Shown: in pieces, positions 17,083 through 25,519 of the stretch
How positions within the stretch are numbered: the stretch's first letter is position 1
Layout: each line of letters opens with the position of its first letter
Assembly: GCA_050250915.1 (NCBI GenBank)
Contig: JBFWNT010000005.1
Span: 62,001 to 126,000 of the forward strand
Source of the DNA: Miltoncostaea sp050250915
GTDB lineage: Bacteria; Actinomycetota; Thermoleophilia; Miltoncostaeales; Miltoncostaeaceae
Direction: 5' to 3'
Length of the DNA: 64,000 bases
Translations under genes and position numbers: made by a program
Notes under the pieces: model-generated
Told to the model about the DNA's origin: nothing
Seen by the model: only the letters and a program-made list of their open reading frames with translations
Databases searched by the model: none

Positions 17083-18820
17083 CCCGGTCCTGAGAGGGTC
17101 GCGCGCCCTCGCGGCCGTCGCGGCGGCCGCGCTGCTGGGCGCCGCCGCCGCCACCGCGTCGGCCGCCGGCCCTGCCAAGCCGCCCGACCCGCCCGCGGGC
17201 GCGGGGCAGGTGTCGTTCGGCCGCACCCCCGCCGGCGACACGACGCTGCTCGTCACGTTCGCCGACCGACCCGACCGCGACCAGGCCGGCGCGCGCCTGG
17301 CGGGCCTGGGCGACGACGTGCGGCCCGTCGTCCCCGAGGCCGGGGTGTGGGCGCTCGCCCCCACCACGCCGGCCACCGCCCGCGACGCCGCCCTGCGCCG
17401 CCCGCAGGTGACGGCCGCGGAGTGGTCGCTCGCGCGCACGCCCGACGACCGGCCGCCGCCGCCCGCGACCCCCGGCCCGACGCCGGTCTTCACCGACCCC
17501 TACTTCACGCCGGCCGCCCAGTGGGGGCTGCTCGCCGGACCCAACTGGTCGGCCGACCTGACGACGATCGGGCAGCGCCCGCGGATCGCCATCCTCGACA
17601 GCGGCATCGACCCGACCCACGAGGAGTGGGGAGGACCGAACAGCCCCCTGGTGGCCCCGCGCAGCACCCTGCGCGGCGACACCAACGCGTCCGACCACGG
17701 CGACTCCGGCCACGGCACCCACGTCGCCGGCATCGCCGCCGCGCCCGCCAACGGCGTGGGCATCGTGGGCGTGGCGCCGGCCGGCCCCACGTCCCAGGTC
17801 ATCCCGGTGCAGATCGCCGACACGATGGGCGCCAGTACCGACGAGACGATGATGAAGGGCATCCGCCACGCCGTGAACAACGGCGCCAAGGTCATCAACA
17901 TCTCGGCGGGCGGCCCCGGCTTCTCCCGCGCCTTCCAGGACACCGTCCTGTTCGCCACGCGCAAGGGCGCCCTGATCGTGGCCTCGGTGGGCAACCAGGG
18001 CCAGGACGTCAACGCCCTCAACTTCCCCGCCGGCTACAGCCGCGTGCTCGGCGTCGGCGCGCAGTGCGACGGCACCGTCACGTTCGACTGCCCGACGCCG
18101 TTCCAGGCGGCGACGTTCTCGAACCACAACCGCACGGTCGACGTCATCGCGCCGGGCGTGAACATCCTGTCGTCGGTGCCGGTGCGCGTGACCGACCGGG
18201 CCGTGGCGCCCGGCTACGCGCTGAAGGACGGCACCTCGATGGCCGCCCCGTACGTGACCGGCGTCGCGGCGCTGGTGATGGCCGCCAACGGCGGCAGGCT
18301 GAGCCCGTACCAGGTGGCCCGCCAGATCACGAACACCGCCGTCGACCTGGGCCGCAGCGGCCGCGACGACGTCAACGGCTACGGGCTCGTCAACCCGCGG
18401 GCGGCGGTCACGCTGCGGGCGCCCGCCGACGACGTGTCCGAGGTCAACGACGACGTGAAGTGGGTCAAGTCGCAGAAGACGGCCCTCGACCGCGCCGGAC
18501 GCGCCACCATCACGGCGACGGCCGACCGCTACGAGGACCCCGACGACGTCTACCCGCTCCAGCTCCGCAAGGGCGACCGGGTGGCCCTGACGCTGACGCA
18601 CCGCACCGCCGTGCTCGACCTCTACCTCTGGGGCCCCGGCACCCCGACGGTGGGTACCGACAACGGCAACCTGGAGAAGCACCTCCAGGCGTTCCGCTCG
18701 GGCGGCCGCAAGAAGGTCGTGATCAACTACAGGGTGACGCGAACCGGCGTCTTCTACGTGGACGTCTTCGCCCGCCGCGGCGGGGACGCCTACACGCTCC
18801 GCATCTCCCGGAAGGGCTGA
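17075..18820 (+). CDS. Secreted subtilisin-like serine protease (S8)
   Basis: The 581-residue precursor has a signal peptide (to about ASA, residue 29), a pro-region, and an S8 domain with the triad Asp near 174 (AILDSGID), His near 213 (HGTHVAGIAA) and Ser near 388 (DGTSMAAPYVTGVAAL). A C-terminal domain of about 150 residues looks like a pre-peptidase C-terminal beta domain. It should be exported and self-processed. The ATG lies inside the last codons of nadE (8-base overlap), an unusual partner for a secreted protease. Confidence 0.92.
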   Translation: MCSPVLRGSRALAAVAAAALLGAAAATASAAGPAKPPDPPAGAGQVSFGRTPAGDTTLLVTFADRPDRDQAGARLAGLGDDVRPVVPEAGVWALAPTTPATARDAALRRPQVTAAEWSLARTPDDRPPPPATPGPTPVFTDPYFTPAAQWGLLAGPNWSADLTTIGQRPRIAILDSGIDPTHEEWGGPNSPLVAPRSTLRGDTNASDHGDSGHGTHVAGIAAAPANGVGIVGVAPAGPTSQVIPVQIADTMGASTDETMMKGIRHAVNNGAKVINISAGGPGFSRAFQDTVLFATRKGALIVASVGNQGQDVNALNFPAGYSRVLGVGAQCDGTVTFDCPTPFQAATFSNHNRTVDVIAPGVNILSSVPVRVTDRAVAPGYALKDGTSMAAPYVTGVAALVMAANGGRLSPYQVARQITNTAVDLGRSGRDDVNGYGLVNPRAAVTLRAPADDVSEVNDDVKWVKSQKTALDRAGRATITATADRYEDPDDVYPLQLRKGDRVALTLTHRTAVLDLYLWGPGTPTVGTDNGNLEKHLQAFRSGGRKKVVINYRVTRTGVFYVDVFARRGGDAYTLRISRKG

Positions 18821-18822
18821 GC

Positions 18823-19110
18823 ATGGCGACGGGCCCCCACCTGATCCTTTTCTACGACTACATCCCCGACGTCGTGGAGCGCCGCGCGCCCCATCGCGAG
18901 GCCCACCTGGGGCGGATCGGGGAGGAGGTCGAGGCGGGCCGCATCGTGATGGCCGGCGCACTCGGCGACCCGCCCACCGGGGCGGCGATCGTGTTCGCGG
19001 GCGTCGACGTGGCCGCCGTCGAGGCGTTCGCCGACGCCGACCCCTACGTGCGCAACGGGCTGGTGACCGCGCGGCGGGTGGTGCCGTGGACGGTGGTGGC
19101 GTCGGCGTGA
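18823..19110 (+). CDS. YCII-related protein
   Basis: The 95-residue ferredoxin-like protein matches the YCII family: an N-terminal strand, then REAHLGRIGEEVEAGRIVMAG, with the conserved His in HREAHL and Asp in the DPYVRNGLV region. Family members act as small dimeric enzymes or regulators, and some in chlorocatechol pathways are dehydrochlorinases. The substrate here is unknown. It starts 2 nt after the subtilase stop and overlaps the next gene by 4 bases, so it is part of one operon. Confidence 0.82.
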   Translation: MATGPHLILFYDYIPDVVERRAPHREAHLGRIGEEVEAGRIVMAGALGDPPTGAAIVFAGVDVAAVEAFADADPYVRNGLVTARRVVPWTVVASA

Positions 19111-20264
19111 CCCGCACGGCGTTCGTGCACGGCGAGGGCGGGCCCTCCTACAACCTCGGCGACGACCATCCCATGACGCCGCTGCGGCGCCAGCTGGCGG
19201 TCGACCTGATCCGCGCGTACGGCCTGGACCGCACGGAGGGCGTGGAGACCATCGCCCCCCGCGTGGCGACCGACGCGGAGATCGAGCGCGTGCACGCCCC
19301 CGCCTACGTCGCCGCGGTCAAGCGGTACAGCGCGACGCCCGCATTGTCGGCCACGTGGGAGGCGAGCCAGTGGGGCCTGTCGGCCGGGGGCGACACGCCC
19401 GCGTTCGCCGGGATGCACGACGCGGCCGCGGCCATCTGCGGCGCCGCGATCGAGGGCGCGATGGCGGTGTGGGAGGGCCGCGCCGACCAGGCGTTCGTCG
19501 CGGGCGGCGGCCTGCACCACGCGTTCGCCAACAAGGCGGCCGGGTTCTGCGTCTACAACGATCCCGCGGTCGCGATCCAGGCGATGCTCGACGCCGGCGC
19601 CGAGCGGGTGGCCTACATCGACATCGACGTCCACCACGGCGACGGCACCCAGTGGATCTTCTTCGAGGAGCCGCGGGTGCTGACGTGCTCCGTCCACGAG
19701 ACGGGCCGCTACCTGTTCCCCGGCACGGGCGGGATGGCCGAGCGGGGGATCGGCGCGGCGGAGGGCACCTCCATCAACGTCCCGCTGCCGCCCTACGCGG
19801 GCGACCGGCCCTACCTGCGGGCCATCGAGGACGTCATCGCGCCGGCCGTCCTCGACTTCGCGCCGGACGTGATCGTGACCCAGGACGGCGCCGACCCCCA
19901 CCATGCCGACCCGCTCGCCCACCTCCAGGTGACCATGGAGGCGTTCCCCCGTGCCTACCGCGCCATCCACGAGCTGGCGCGGGCGGCGAGCGGTGGGCGG
20001 TGGGTCGCCCTCGGCGGGGGCGGCTACACCTTCCAGGTGGTGCCCCGGGCGTGGACGCTCCTGTTCGCCGAGATGCTCGGCGTGGAGCTGCCGGACGCCA
20101 TCCCCGAGGCGTGGTGGTCGGCGGGCGAGCAGATGCTGGGCGTCCCGCTGCCGCGACACATGTCGGACGACCCCGAGCCCGAGGTGCCCCTCGACGAGCG
20201 CGCCCGGGCCGACGCCGAGGGCGACCGGGTGGTCGACGAGGCGATGGCGCTCTTCCTGCCCTGA
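19107..20264 (+). CDS. Histone deacetylase-family amidohydrolase (AcuC-like)
   Basis: This 385-residue zinc hydrolase has GPSYNLGDDHPMTPLR at the start, GGGLHHAFANKAAGFCVYND and YIDIDVHHGDGTQWIF near 170, which give the catalytic His pair and the zinc-binding Asp/His, and a late GGGGY substrate loop. The family includes AcuC, which deacetylates acetyl-CoA synthetase, and acetylpolyamine deacetylases. Gene context does not tell which. The GTG at 19107 overlaps the YCII stop (GTGA), and its own stop overlaps the ABC gene (CTGA). Confidence 0.9.
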   Translation: MTRTAFVHGEGGPSYNLGDDHPMTPLRRQLAVDLIRAYGLDRTEGVETIAPRVATDAEIERVHAPAYVAAVKRYSATPALSATWEASQWGLSAGGDTPAFAGMHDAAAAICGAAIEGAMAVWEGRADQAFVAGGGLHHAFANKAAGFCVYNDPAVAIQAMLDAGAERVAYIDIDVHHGDGTQWIFFEEPRVLTCSVHETGRYLFPGTGGMAERGIGAAEGTSINVPLPPYAGDRPYLRAIEDVIAPAVLDFAPDVIVTQDGADPHHADPLAHLQVTMEAFPRAYRAIHELARAASGGRWVALGGGGYTFQVVPRAWTLLFAEMLGVELPDAIPEAWWSAGEQMLGVPLPRHMSDDPEPEVPLDERARADAEGDRVVDEAMALFLP

Positions 20265-21070
20265 CCCCCCCTGCGGCGGTCGAGCTCGCGGGGGTCGGGC
20301 TGTGGCGCGCCCGTCCCGGCGACGGGCGGGTCCGGATCCTGCGCGGCATCGACTGGCGCGTCGAGGTGGGGGAGCGGTGGGCCCTCATCGGCCCGAACGG
20401 CGCCGGCAAGACCACGCTGATGGGGGTCGCCGGGGCGGAGACGTTCCCCAGCGAGGGCACGGCCGCCGTCCTCGGCCACCGCCTGGGCACCACCGACCTC
20501 CGCGAGCTGCGCGCGCGCATCGGCCACGTCGACGCCACCATGGCGGCCCGGTTCCGGCCGCGGGCGACGGCCACCGACGTGGTGCGCTCCGGCGTGACGG
20601 GGACCATCCTGGTCCGCCCCGAGCGCCTCACCGCCGGCGACCGCCGCCGGGCCGCGGACCTGCTGGAGGAGCTGGGCTGCGCGCACCTGGCCGACCGCCC
20701 GTTCGTCCACTTCTCCCGCGGGGAGCAGCAGCGGGTGCTGCTGGCCCGGGCCCTGGCGGCGGAGCCCGACCTGCTCCTGCTGGACGAGCCGACCGCCGGC
20801 CTGGACCTGCCGGGCCGCGAGGCCTTCCTGGCGGGGCTCGACGACCTGGCGCGCACACGCCCCGGGCTCACGACGGTGCACGTGAGCCACCACGTCGAGG
20901 AGCTGCCGGCGTCGCTCACGCACGCGCTGCTGCTGCGCGACGGCGCCGTGGTGGCGTCGGCGCCCGCCGGTGAGGCTCTGACGTCGGAGGCGCTGTCGGC
21001 GTGCTTCGCCGCGCGGGTACGCGTGGTGGCCGCCGGCGGGCGCCGGCTTGCCGTCATCGAGGGGGACTAG
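20261..21070 (+). CDS. ABC transporter ATP-binding protein
   Basis: The 269-residue ATPase shows Walker A GPNGAGKTT near 44, a signature loop HFSRGEQQRVLLARAL near 152, Walker B LLLLDEPTAGLD near 175 and an H-loop HVSHHVEELP. It resembles the molybdate/iron-type ModF/YlmA ATPases. No permease lies beside it, so its partner is elsewhere or it is a non-transport ABC protein. No ATG, GTG or TTG is available. A CTG overlapping the previous TGA (CTGA) gives the expected N-terminus. Its stop shares CTAG with the convergent diguanylate cyclase. Confidence 0.88.
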   Translation: MTPPAAVELAGVGLWRARPGDGRVRILRGIDWRVEVGERWALIGPNGAGKTTLMGVAGAETFPSEGTAAVLGHRLGTTDLRELRARIGHVDATMAARFRPRATATDVVRSGVTGTILVRPERLTAGDRRRAADLLEELGCAHLADRPFVHFSRGEQQRVLLARALAAEPDLLLLDEPTAGLDLPGREAFLAGLDDLARTRPGLTTVHVSHHVEELPASLTHALLLRDGAVVASAPAGEALTSEALSACFAARVRVVAAGGRRLAVIEGD

Positions 21071-22527
21071 GTGCGGGTCGTGGAGGCCCCGGGGCCGCGC
21101 GAGCGGTTGCGGCCCGCCTGCTTGGCCGCGTAGAGCGCCTCGTCCGCCAGGGCGAACAGGGCCCCGGAATCGTGCTCGCCGCGCGTCGACGCCACGCCGA
21201 GGCTCACGGTGATCGGCTCGGCCGCGCCGGCGGCCGCGACGCCCGCCCGGATGCGCTCGGCGACCGCCAGGGCGGCCGCCTCGTCGGCGCCGGGCAGCAG
21301 CACCGCGAACTCCTCGCCCCCCACGCGGCAGGCCCGGTCCTCGGCGCGCGCCACCCCGCTCAGCACGTTCGCGACCGCCACCAGCACGTCGTCGCCCTCC
21401 TGGTGGCCGTGGCGGTCGTTGAAGCGCTTGAAGTGGTCGACGTCGAGCATCACCAGCCCCAGCGGCGCGGCGCCCCGCCGGGCCCGCGCGAGCTCCTCGG
21501 CCAGGGCCTCGTCGAACGCGCGCCGGTTCCCCAGCTCGGTGAGCGGGTCGGAGCGCGACAGGTGCTCCAGGCGCTGCACCAGCTCGGCGTTCGTGAGGGC
21601 GGTGGTCAGGGCCAGCGCCAGCGCCTGGAGGGCGGGCACCGTGTGGCGGGTGCTGATCCGGACGCTCCCCGTGCGCGGCGCGCGGCGGCGGGCGCGGAGG
21701 GCGCCCAGCACGCGCCGGTCCCGGTCGCGCTCGCGCACCACCAGCGGGATGTCGACCCGGGCCCACTGGCCGTCGCGCCACTGCCGCTGGACCCCGGAGC
21801 GGTCGTCGAGGTCGGCGGTCGCCTCCCACCCGGAGGGCAGCAGCTTCTGCGCGGCCACCTCGGCGATCCGGCGGAGCGCGGCGGGGTCATCGACGCCCAC
21901 GAACCGCTGCGACGCGTTGAACAGGACCTTCTGGCGCTTCTCCGCGGCCGCGAGATCCCGCTCGTTGACCCGGATCAGGCCGCCGGCGACCACCACGACG
22001 ATCGCCGCCATGATCAGCGGGCCCGCGGTGCGCTCGGCGCTCCCGGACGCGTCGGTCCACTGCACCGCGCCGACCACGATCGCGGCCAGGATCAGGGCCT
22101 TCACCCCCGTCGACAGGCCGTGCGCCACCGTCGCGGCCAGCGCCATGACCGGCAGGGCCCACAGCGCGAGGCTCTCGCAGCCGTTGGAGACCACGGCCAG
22201 GCCGAAGATCAGCAGCGCATCGACGATCAGGGCGCCGTCGACGCCGTCCAGCAGCCGCTTCGGCCACCGGATCGGGGCGAGCCACAGGAGGGTCTGCACG
22301 GCGGCGGCCGCGAGGCACATCACCACCGCCACCTCGCGGTCGGCCGTGGACATGCCTTCGGGCACGCCGGCGGCGGCGATCGCCGCGATGATCAGGTATG
22401 CGGCGAGCCGCCCGCGCAGGAGCGCCGCGTGGCGGTCCTCGAGGGTCCACTTGAACCGTCTGCGCTGCGTCGCGGCGCCGTTCTGGGGTGCGGACATCGC
22501 CCTCGGCATCGGGGTTCCGGCCTGCAC
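21067..22527 (-). CDS. Membrane diguanylate cyclase (GAF-GGDEF)
   Basis: The protein (486 aa) has five to six membrane segments in residues 40-195, a GAF-like region, and a GGDEF domain ending with RVGGEEFAVLLPG near residue 400. The sequence RAED five residues before GGEEF is a classic inhibitory I-site (RxxD), so the enzyme should make c-di-GMP and be product-inhibited. With the protein at 3702-5993 it makes two c-di-GMP enzymes in this window. The start could be the GTG at 22527 or an ATG 18 nt later. Confidence 0.9.
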   Translation of the reverse strand: MQAGTPMPRAMSAPQNGAATQRRRFKWTLEDRHAALLRGRLAAYLIIAAIAAAGVPEGMSTADREVAVVMCLAAAAVQTLLWLAPIRWPKRLLDGVDGALIVDALLIFGLAVVSNGCESLALWALPVMALAATVAHGLSTGVKALILAAIVVGAVQWTDASGSAERTAGPLIMAAIVVVVAGGLIRVNERDLAAAEKRQKVLFNASQRFVGVDDPAALRRIAEVAAQKLLPSGWEATADLDDRSGVQRQWRDGQWARVDIPLVVRERDRDRRVLGALRARRRAPRTGSVRISTRHTVPALQALALALTTALTNAELVQRLEHLSRSDPLTELGNRRAFDEALAEELARARRGAAPLGLVMLDVDHFKRFNDRHGHQEGDDVLVAVANVLSGVARAEDRACRVGGEEFAVLLPGADEAAALAVAERIRAGVAAAGAAEPITVSLGVASTRGEHDSGALFALADEALYAAKQAGRNRSRGPGASTTRT

Positions 22528-22560
22528 GTTAGCCGGTTCCGAAGAAATTCCCGCAGGGGG

Positions 22561-22589
22561 CTAAAGGTTTGCCCCCCTTCTGCCGAAGA
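22561..22589 (+). promoter_or_regulatory. Candidate FliA/SigD-type promoter
   Basis: CTAAAGGTTT (22561-22570) and GCCGAAGA (22582-22589) are spaced with 16 nt between TAAA and GCCGA, close to the sigma-28/SigD consensus TAAAGTTT and GCCGATAA with about 15 nt. The -10 part ends 10 nt before the ATG of the next gene. The usual TAnnnT box is absent here. Confidence 0.5.
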
Positions 22590-22599
22590 GGGCATCGCC

Positions 22600-23778
22600 A
22601 TGGGGTCCCCGTCACTTCCTCCCGCGCGTCCCGTCCGCCGCCGCCGCAACCGGGGGCTCGCCGTGGCCGCCGCGGCCCTGGTGATCGCCGCGGCCCCGGG
22701 GGTCGCGACCGCCGCCGGGCAGGTCGCCGCGTACCCCTCCGAGTCGGTGCCCGCCGAGGCCGTTCCGGCCGAGGCCACGGCGCCCGCCCCGCCGCCCACC
22801 CTCACCGCCGAGGAGCAGGAGGCGACGCCGACGCCGGCGCCGCAGCCGTCCGGCGAGGCCTCCCCCGAGGAGCCGCCGTCGCCCGACCCCGCGACCCCCG
22901 CGCCGACCCCCGGGCCGGAGCCCGCCCCGCGCTTCGCGCCGCGTCCGCCGGCCACCGATGCGCCTGAGCCCACGCAGTCGGAGCAGGCCGACGTGCCCGC
23001 CGCGACGATCCAGACCCTGCTCGCCGCGGACGACTCCTCGCTGATCGGCGTGCGGCTGTCCCCCCAGGTCACGGCGACCCTGCCCATCACGCTTCCGCAG
23101 ACCGGCATCGACGCCGACCTGGGAGTGGTGTCCGTGTCCGTGGGCGTGGGTGGCGACGACGCCACGCTGACCATCGCCGGGAGCGTCGGCGGCCAGGAGC
23201 CGCAGGACGACCCGCCGCCCGCCGCCCCGGTCACCCCTGCGGCCCCCGCCGCACCGGCGGCGCCCGCCGCCGCGGCCCCGAGCGCCCCCGTGGCGCCCGC
23301 CGCGCCGCAGGTCGCGGGCGTGGCCACCCCGGTCGGGTCGCCGTCGGCCGCCCCGGCCGGCCCGTCCCGGGCCGCCCGCGACGGCAGCGCGTCCCAGCGC
23401 CGCGCCGTCGCCCGCGAGGCCGCCGCGGCGGGCCGCAACGCCCTGGTCCCCTCGTCCGTCCGCTTCTCGGCCGCGCCCGCGCGAGCGGTCGCCGAGCCCA
23501 TCGCCGCGGCCCCCGCGGCGACCCCGGCGCCGACCGCGCCGGCGCCCGAGGCCGCCGTGCGCACGCACGCCGCCCACCGCGCCCCGCCCCCCGCGAAGCG
23601 GCCGGGCAGCGTGATCACGTCCGCCGTGTCGAACGCCGCCCGCTCGCCGTGGCTGCCTTTCGGCGTGGTGCTGGCCGCCGTGCTCTACCTCCTGGGCCAG
23701 CGGCGCCTCGACCGCGGCCGCAAGCTCTCGTACGCGGGCCGCCCCGGCGAGCCGGACGACGAGTTCATCGAGCTCTAG
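22600..23778 (+). CDS. Ala/Pro-rich surface protein with a C-terminal membrane anchor
   Basis: The 392-residue protein has a twin-arginine-like basic start (RPVRRRRNRG) and a signal peptide ending ATAAG. Long Ala/Pro/Glu-rich stretches surround a small globular core around LLAADDSSLIGVRLSP. A C-terminal membrane segment near WLPFGVVLAAVLYLLG is followed by a short charged cytoplasmic tail. It is probably a wall-spanning, membrane-anchored protein. No enzyme domain is seen. Its promoter resembles a FliA/SigD site. It shares CTAG with the convergent pgl gene. Confidence 0.75.
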   Translation: MGSPSLPPARPVRRRRNRGLAVAAAALVIAAAPGVATAAGQVAAYPSESVPAEAVPAEATAPAPPPTLTAEEQEATPTPAPQPSGEASPEEPPSPDPATPAPTPGPEPAPRFAPRPPATDAPEPTQSEQADVPAATIQTLLAADDSSLIGVRLSPQVTATLPITLPQTGIDADLGVVSVSVGVGGDDATLTIAGSVGGQEPQDDPPPAAPVTPAAPAAPAAPAAAAPSAPVAPAAPQVAGVATPVGSPSAAPAGPSRAARDGSASQRRAVAREAAAAGRNALVPSSVRFSAAPARAVAEPIAAAPAATPAPTAPAPEAAVRTHAAHRAPPPAKRPGSVITSAVSNAARSPWLPFGVVLAAVLYLLGQRRLDRGRKLSYAGRPGEPDDEFIEL

Positions 23779-24491
23779 CGGCCCGGCAGCTCCCGCGCGG
23801 CGTCCTCGGTCACCAGCCACACCAGCTCGCCCGCCGGGTCCAGGCGGCCCGCCGGGATCGTGTGATCCCCCTCCAGGGCGCGGCGCACCATCGGCGCCTT
23901 GTCGCCGCTGCCCACCAGCATCAGCACGCGGCGGGCGGCGTTGATCACGGGCATCGTGAGGGAGACGCGCCACGGCTGCGGGAGGTCGGGCCGGTGGACG
24001 GGCACCATCAGCCGGTCGGTGACCTCCACCTCGGCGGAGCCGGGGAAGAGCGACGCGGTGTGGCCGTCGGGGCCCATCCCCAGCAGCACCAGGTCGAAGA
24101 TCGGGTAGGGGTCGCCGGGCACGGAGGCGCGCAGGTCCTCCTCGGCGCGCGCCGCGGCCTCCTCGGGCGGCAGCTCGCCCGGGATCCGGTGGACCTGCTC
24201 GGGCCGCAGCGGGATGCGGTCCAGCAGGGCCTCCTTCGCCATGTGGTAGTTCGACCCGGGGTCGTCCGGCGGCACGCAGCGCTCGTCGCCGAAGAAGAAG
24301 GTCACGCGCCCCCACGGGGGGCAGCGGGCCGCGAGCCGCTGGTAGGCGGCCTTCGGCGTGCCGCCGCCGGCCAGCGCGATCGCCGCCCGGCCTCCGGCCG
24401 GCTGGGCCAGCGCGACCTGCTCGATCCGCGCGGCCGCCCGGTCGGCGAGCGTCGCCACGTCCTTCACCACGATGATCTCGGGGGCGCTCAC
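23775..24491 (-). CDS. pgl: 6-phosphogluconolactonase
   Basis: This 238-residue enzyme hydrolyses 6-phosphogluconolactone in the oxidative pentose phosphate pathway. Signature segments are AIALAGGGTPKAAYQRLA, VTFFFGDERCVPPDDPGSN and LLGMGPDGHTASLFPG. The GTG start overlaps the opcA stop (GTGA). It is the last gene of the operon guaB-tkt-zwf-opcA-pgl and converges on the surface-protein gene with a shared CTAG, leaving no room for a conventional terminator. Confidence 0.93.
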   Translation of the reverse strand: MSAPEIIVVKDVATLADRAAARIEQVALAQPAGGRAAIALAGGGTPKAAYQRLAARCPPWGRVTFFFGDERCVPPDDPGSNYHMAKEALLDRIPLRPEQVHRIPGELPPEEAAARAEEDLRASVPGDPYPIFDLVLLGMGPDGHTASLFPGSAEVEVTDRLMVPVHRPDLPQPWRVSLTMPVINAARRVLMLVGSGDKAPMVRRALEGDHTIPAGRLDPAGELVWLVTEDAARELPGR

Positions 24492-25519
24492 GCCAGCCCC
24501 GCCGCGCAGGCGCCCGCCAGGGCGCGCTCGAAGGCGCGGTCGCGCCGCTGGAGCTCCAGCTCGCCGGCAAGCAGCATCGTGCGGTCCGGCCGGGGGAGGG
24601 GGAGCACGCGGTGCCGCTCGGTGCCGTCCGCCTCGGTCACCGACACCGACGCGGCGTCGCGGCCCGGGGCGCGCTCGATCACCAGGCGCCGCCCGTGGAC
24701 GCCCTCCAGCGTCACGGCCGCCACGCCGGGGCCGTCGCCGTCGTCGCACTCGCCCACCTCGGCGCGCAGGCCGGGGCCGATCACGTCGCGCAGCCAGCCG
24801 CCCACCAGCAGCGGGTCGGGCACCAGGCCGCCCGGGCCGTGCAGGATCGTGGCCGTCGCCGGTCCGCCGCGCAGGGCCGCCAGGGCTTCGCCCTCCAGCA
24901 TCTGGGCGATCAGCTGGCGCCACCCCGTGACGGCCGCCCACGAGAGGTCGGTCACGGCGGGCCGCGCGGCGGGCACCCAGCTCGCCAGCGCCCGGACGGC
25001 CTCGCGGGCGTCCGTCCCGCGCGCCGCCTCGGTCACCACGCGGTCGGCGATGGCGACGAGCGGCGCCAGCGCCCCGTCGGCCCGGCGGTCGGGCGCCCAC
25101 GGCCACCACAGGATGGTGGGCAGGTCGCTCCGCAGCAGCGGCACGGTGGCGCTCGCCGCCCCCGCCTGCACCTCGCCGTGCAGCACCAGGACCACCGTCT
25201 CCAGCGCGACGCCGGTGCTGCCGCCCGCGACCCGGCAGGCGGTGGTCACCCGCGCGTCGATGCCGTCGCCGTCCGGCTCGCCGCAGATCACGACCGCCCG
25301 GGACGGCTGGTGGTCGGCGAGCCGCTCGATCACCACGAGCATCGCCGCCGTCTCGGAGGGATGCCCCGCGTACGCGACCAGGTTCAGGACGCCGGAGAGC
25401 ATGAACGGGGCGCCGCCGTCGGCGGGACGCCGCTGGCGGGCCAGCTGCTGGGCCACCTCGTCCACCGAGACGTCCGCGGCCTCCCACTCGGCGCGGGGCG
25501 TCGTGGCGACGGTGCTCAC
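24488..25519 (-). CDS. opcA: Glucose-6-phosphate dehydrogenase assembly protein OpcA
   Basis: The 343-residue protein matches OpcA of actinobacteria and cyanobacteria, with LWWPWAPDRRADG (in TILWWPWAP) as a clear landmark and a C-terminal domain of beta strands. OpcA activates or assembles the dehydrogenase encoded just upstream and has no catalytic motif of its own. It overlaps zwf by 4 bases (GTGA) and pgl by 4 bases, so all three are translationally coupled. Confidence 0.92.
   Translation of the reverse strand: MSTVATTPRAEWEAADVSVDEVAQQLARQRRPADGGAPFMLSGVLNLVAYAGHPSETAAMLVVIERLADHQPSRAVVICGEPDGDGIDARVTTACRVAGGSTGVALETVVLVLHGEVQAGAASATVPLLRSDLPTILWWPWAPDRRADGALAPLVAIADRVVTEAARGTDAREAVRALASWVPAARPAVTDLSWAAVTGWRQLIAQMLEGEALAALRGGPATATILHGPGGLVPDPLLVGGWLRDVIGPGLRAEVGECDDGDGPGVAAVTLEGVHGRRLVIERAPGRDAASVSVTEADGTERHRVLPLPRPDRTMLLAGELELQRRDRAFERALAGACAAGLA

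Noticed and set aside
17063..19117. Long open frame on the minus strand opposite the subtilase and neighbours, and many similar long frames elsewhere.
   Set aside because: High GC leaves few stops in all frames. The translations are Arg/Ala/Gly/Pro-rich without motifs, and they mirror well-supported genes on the other strand.
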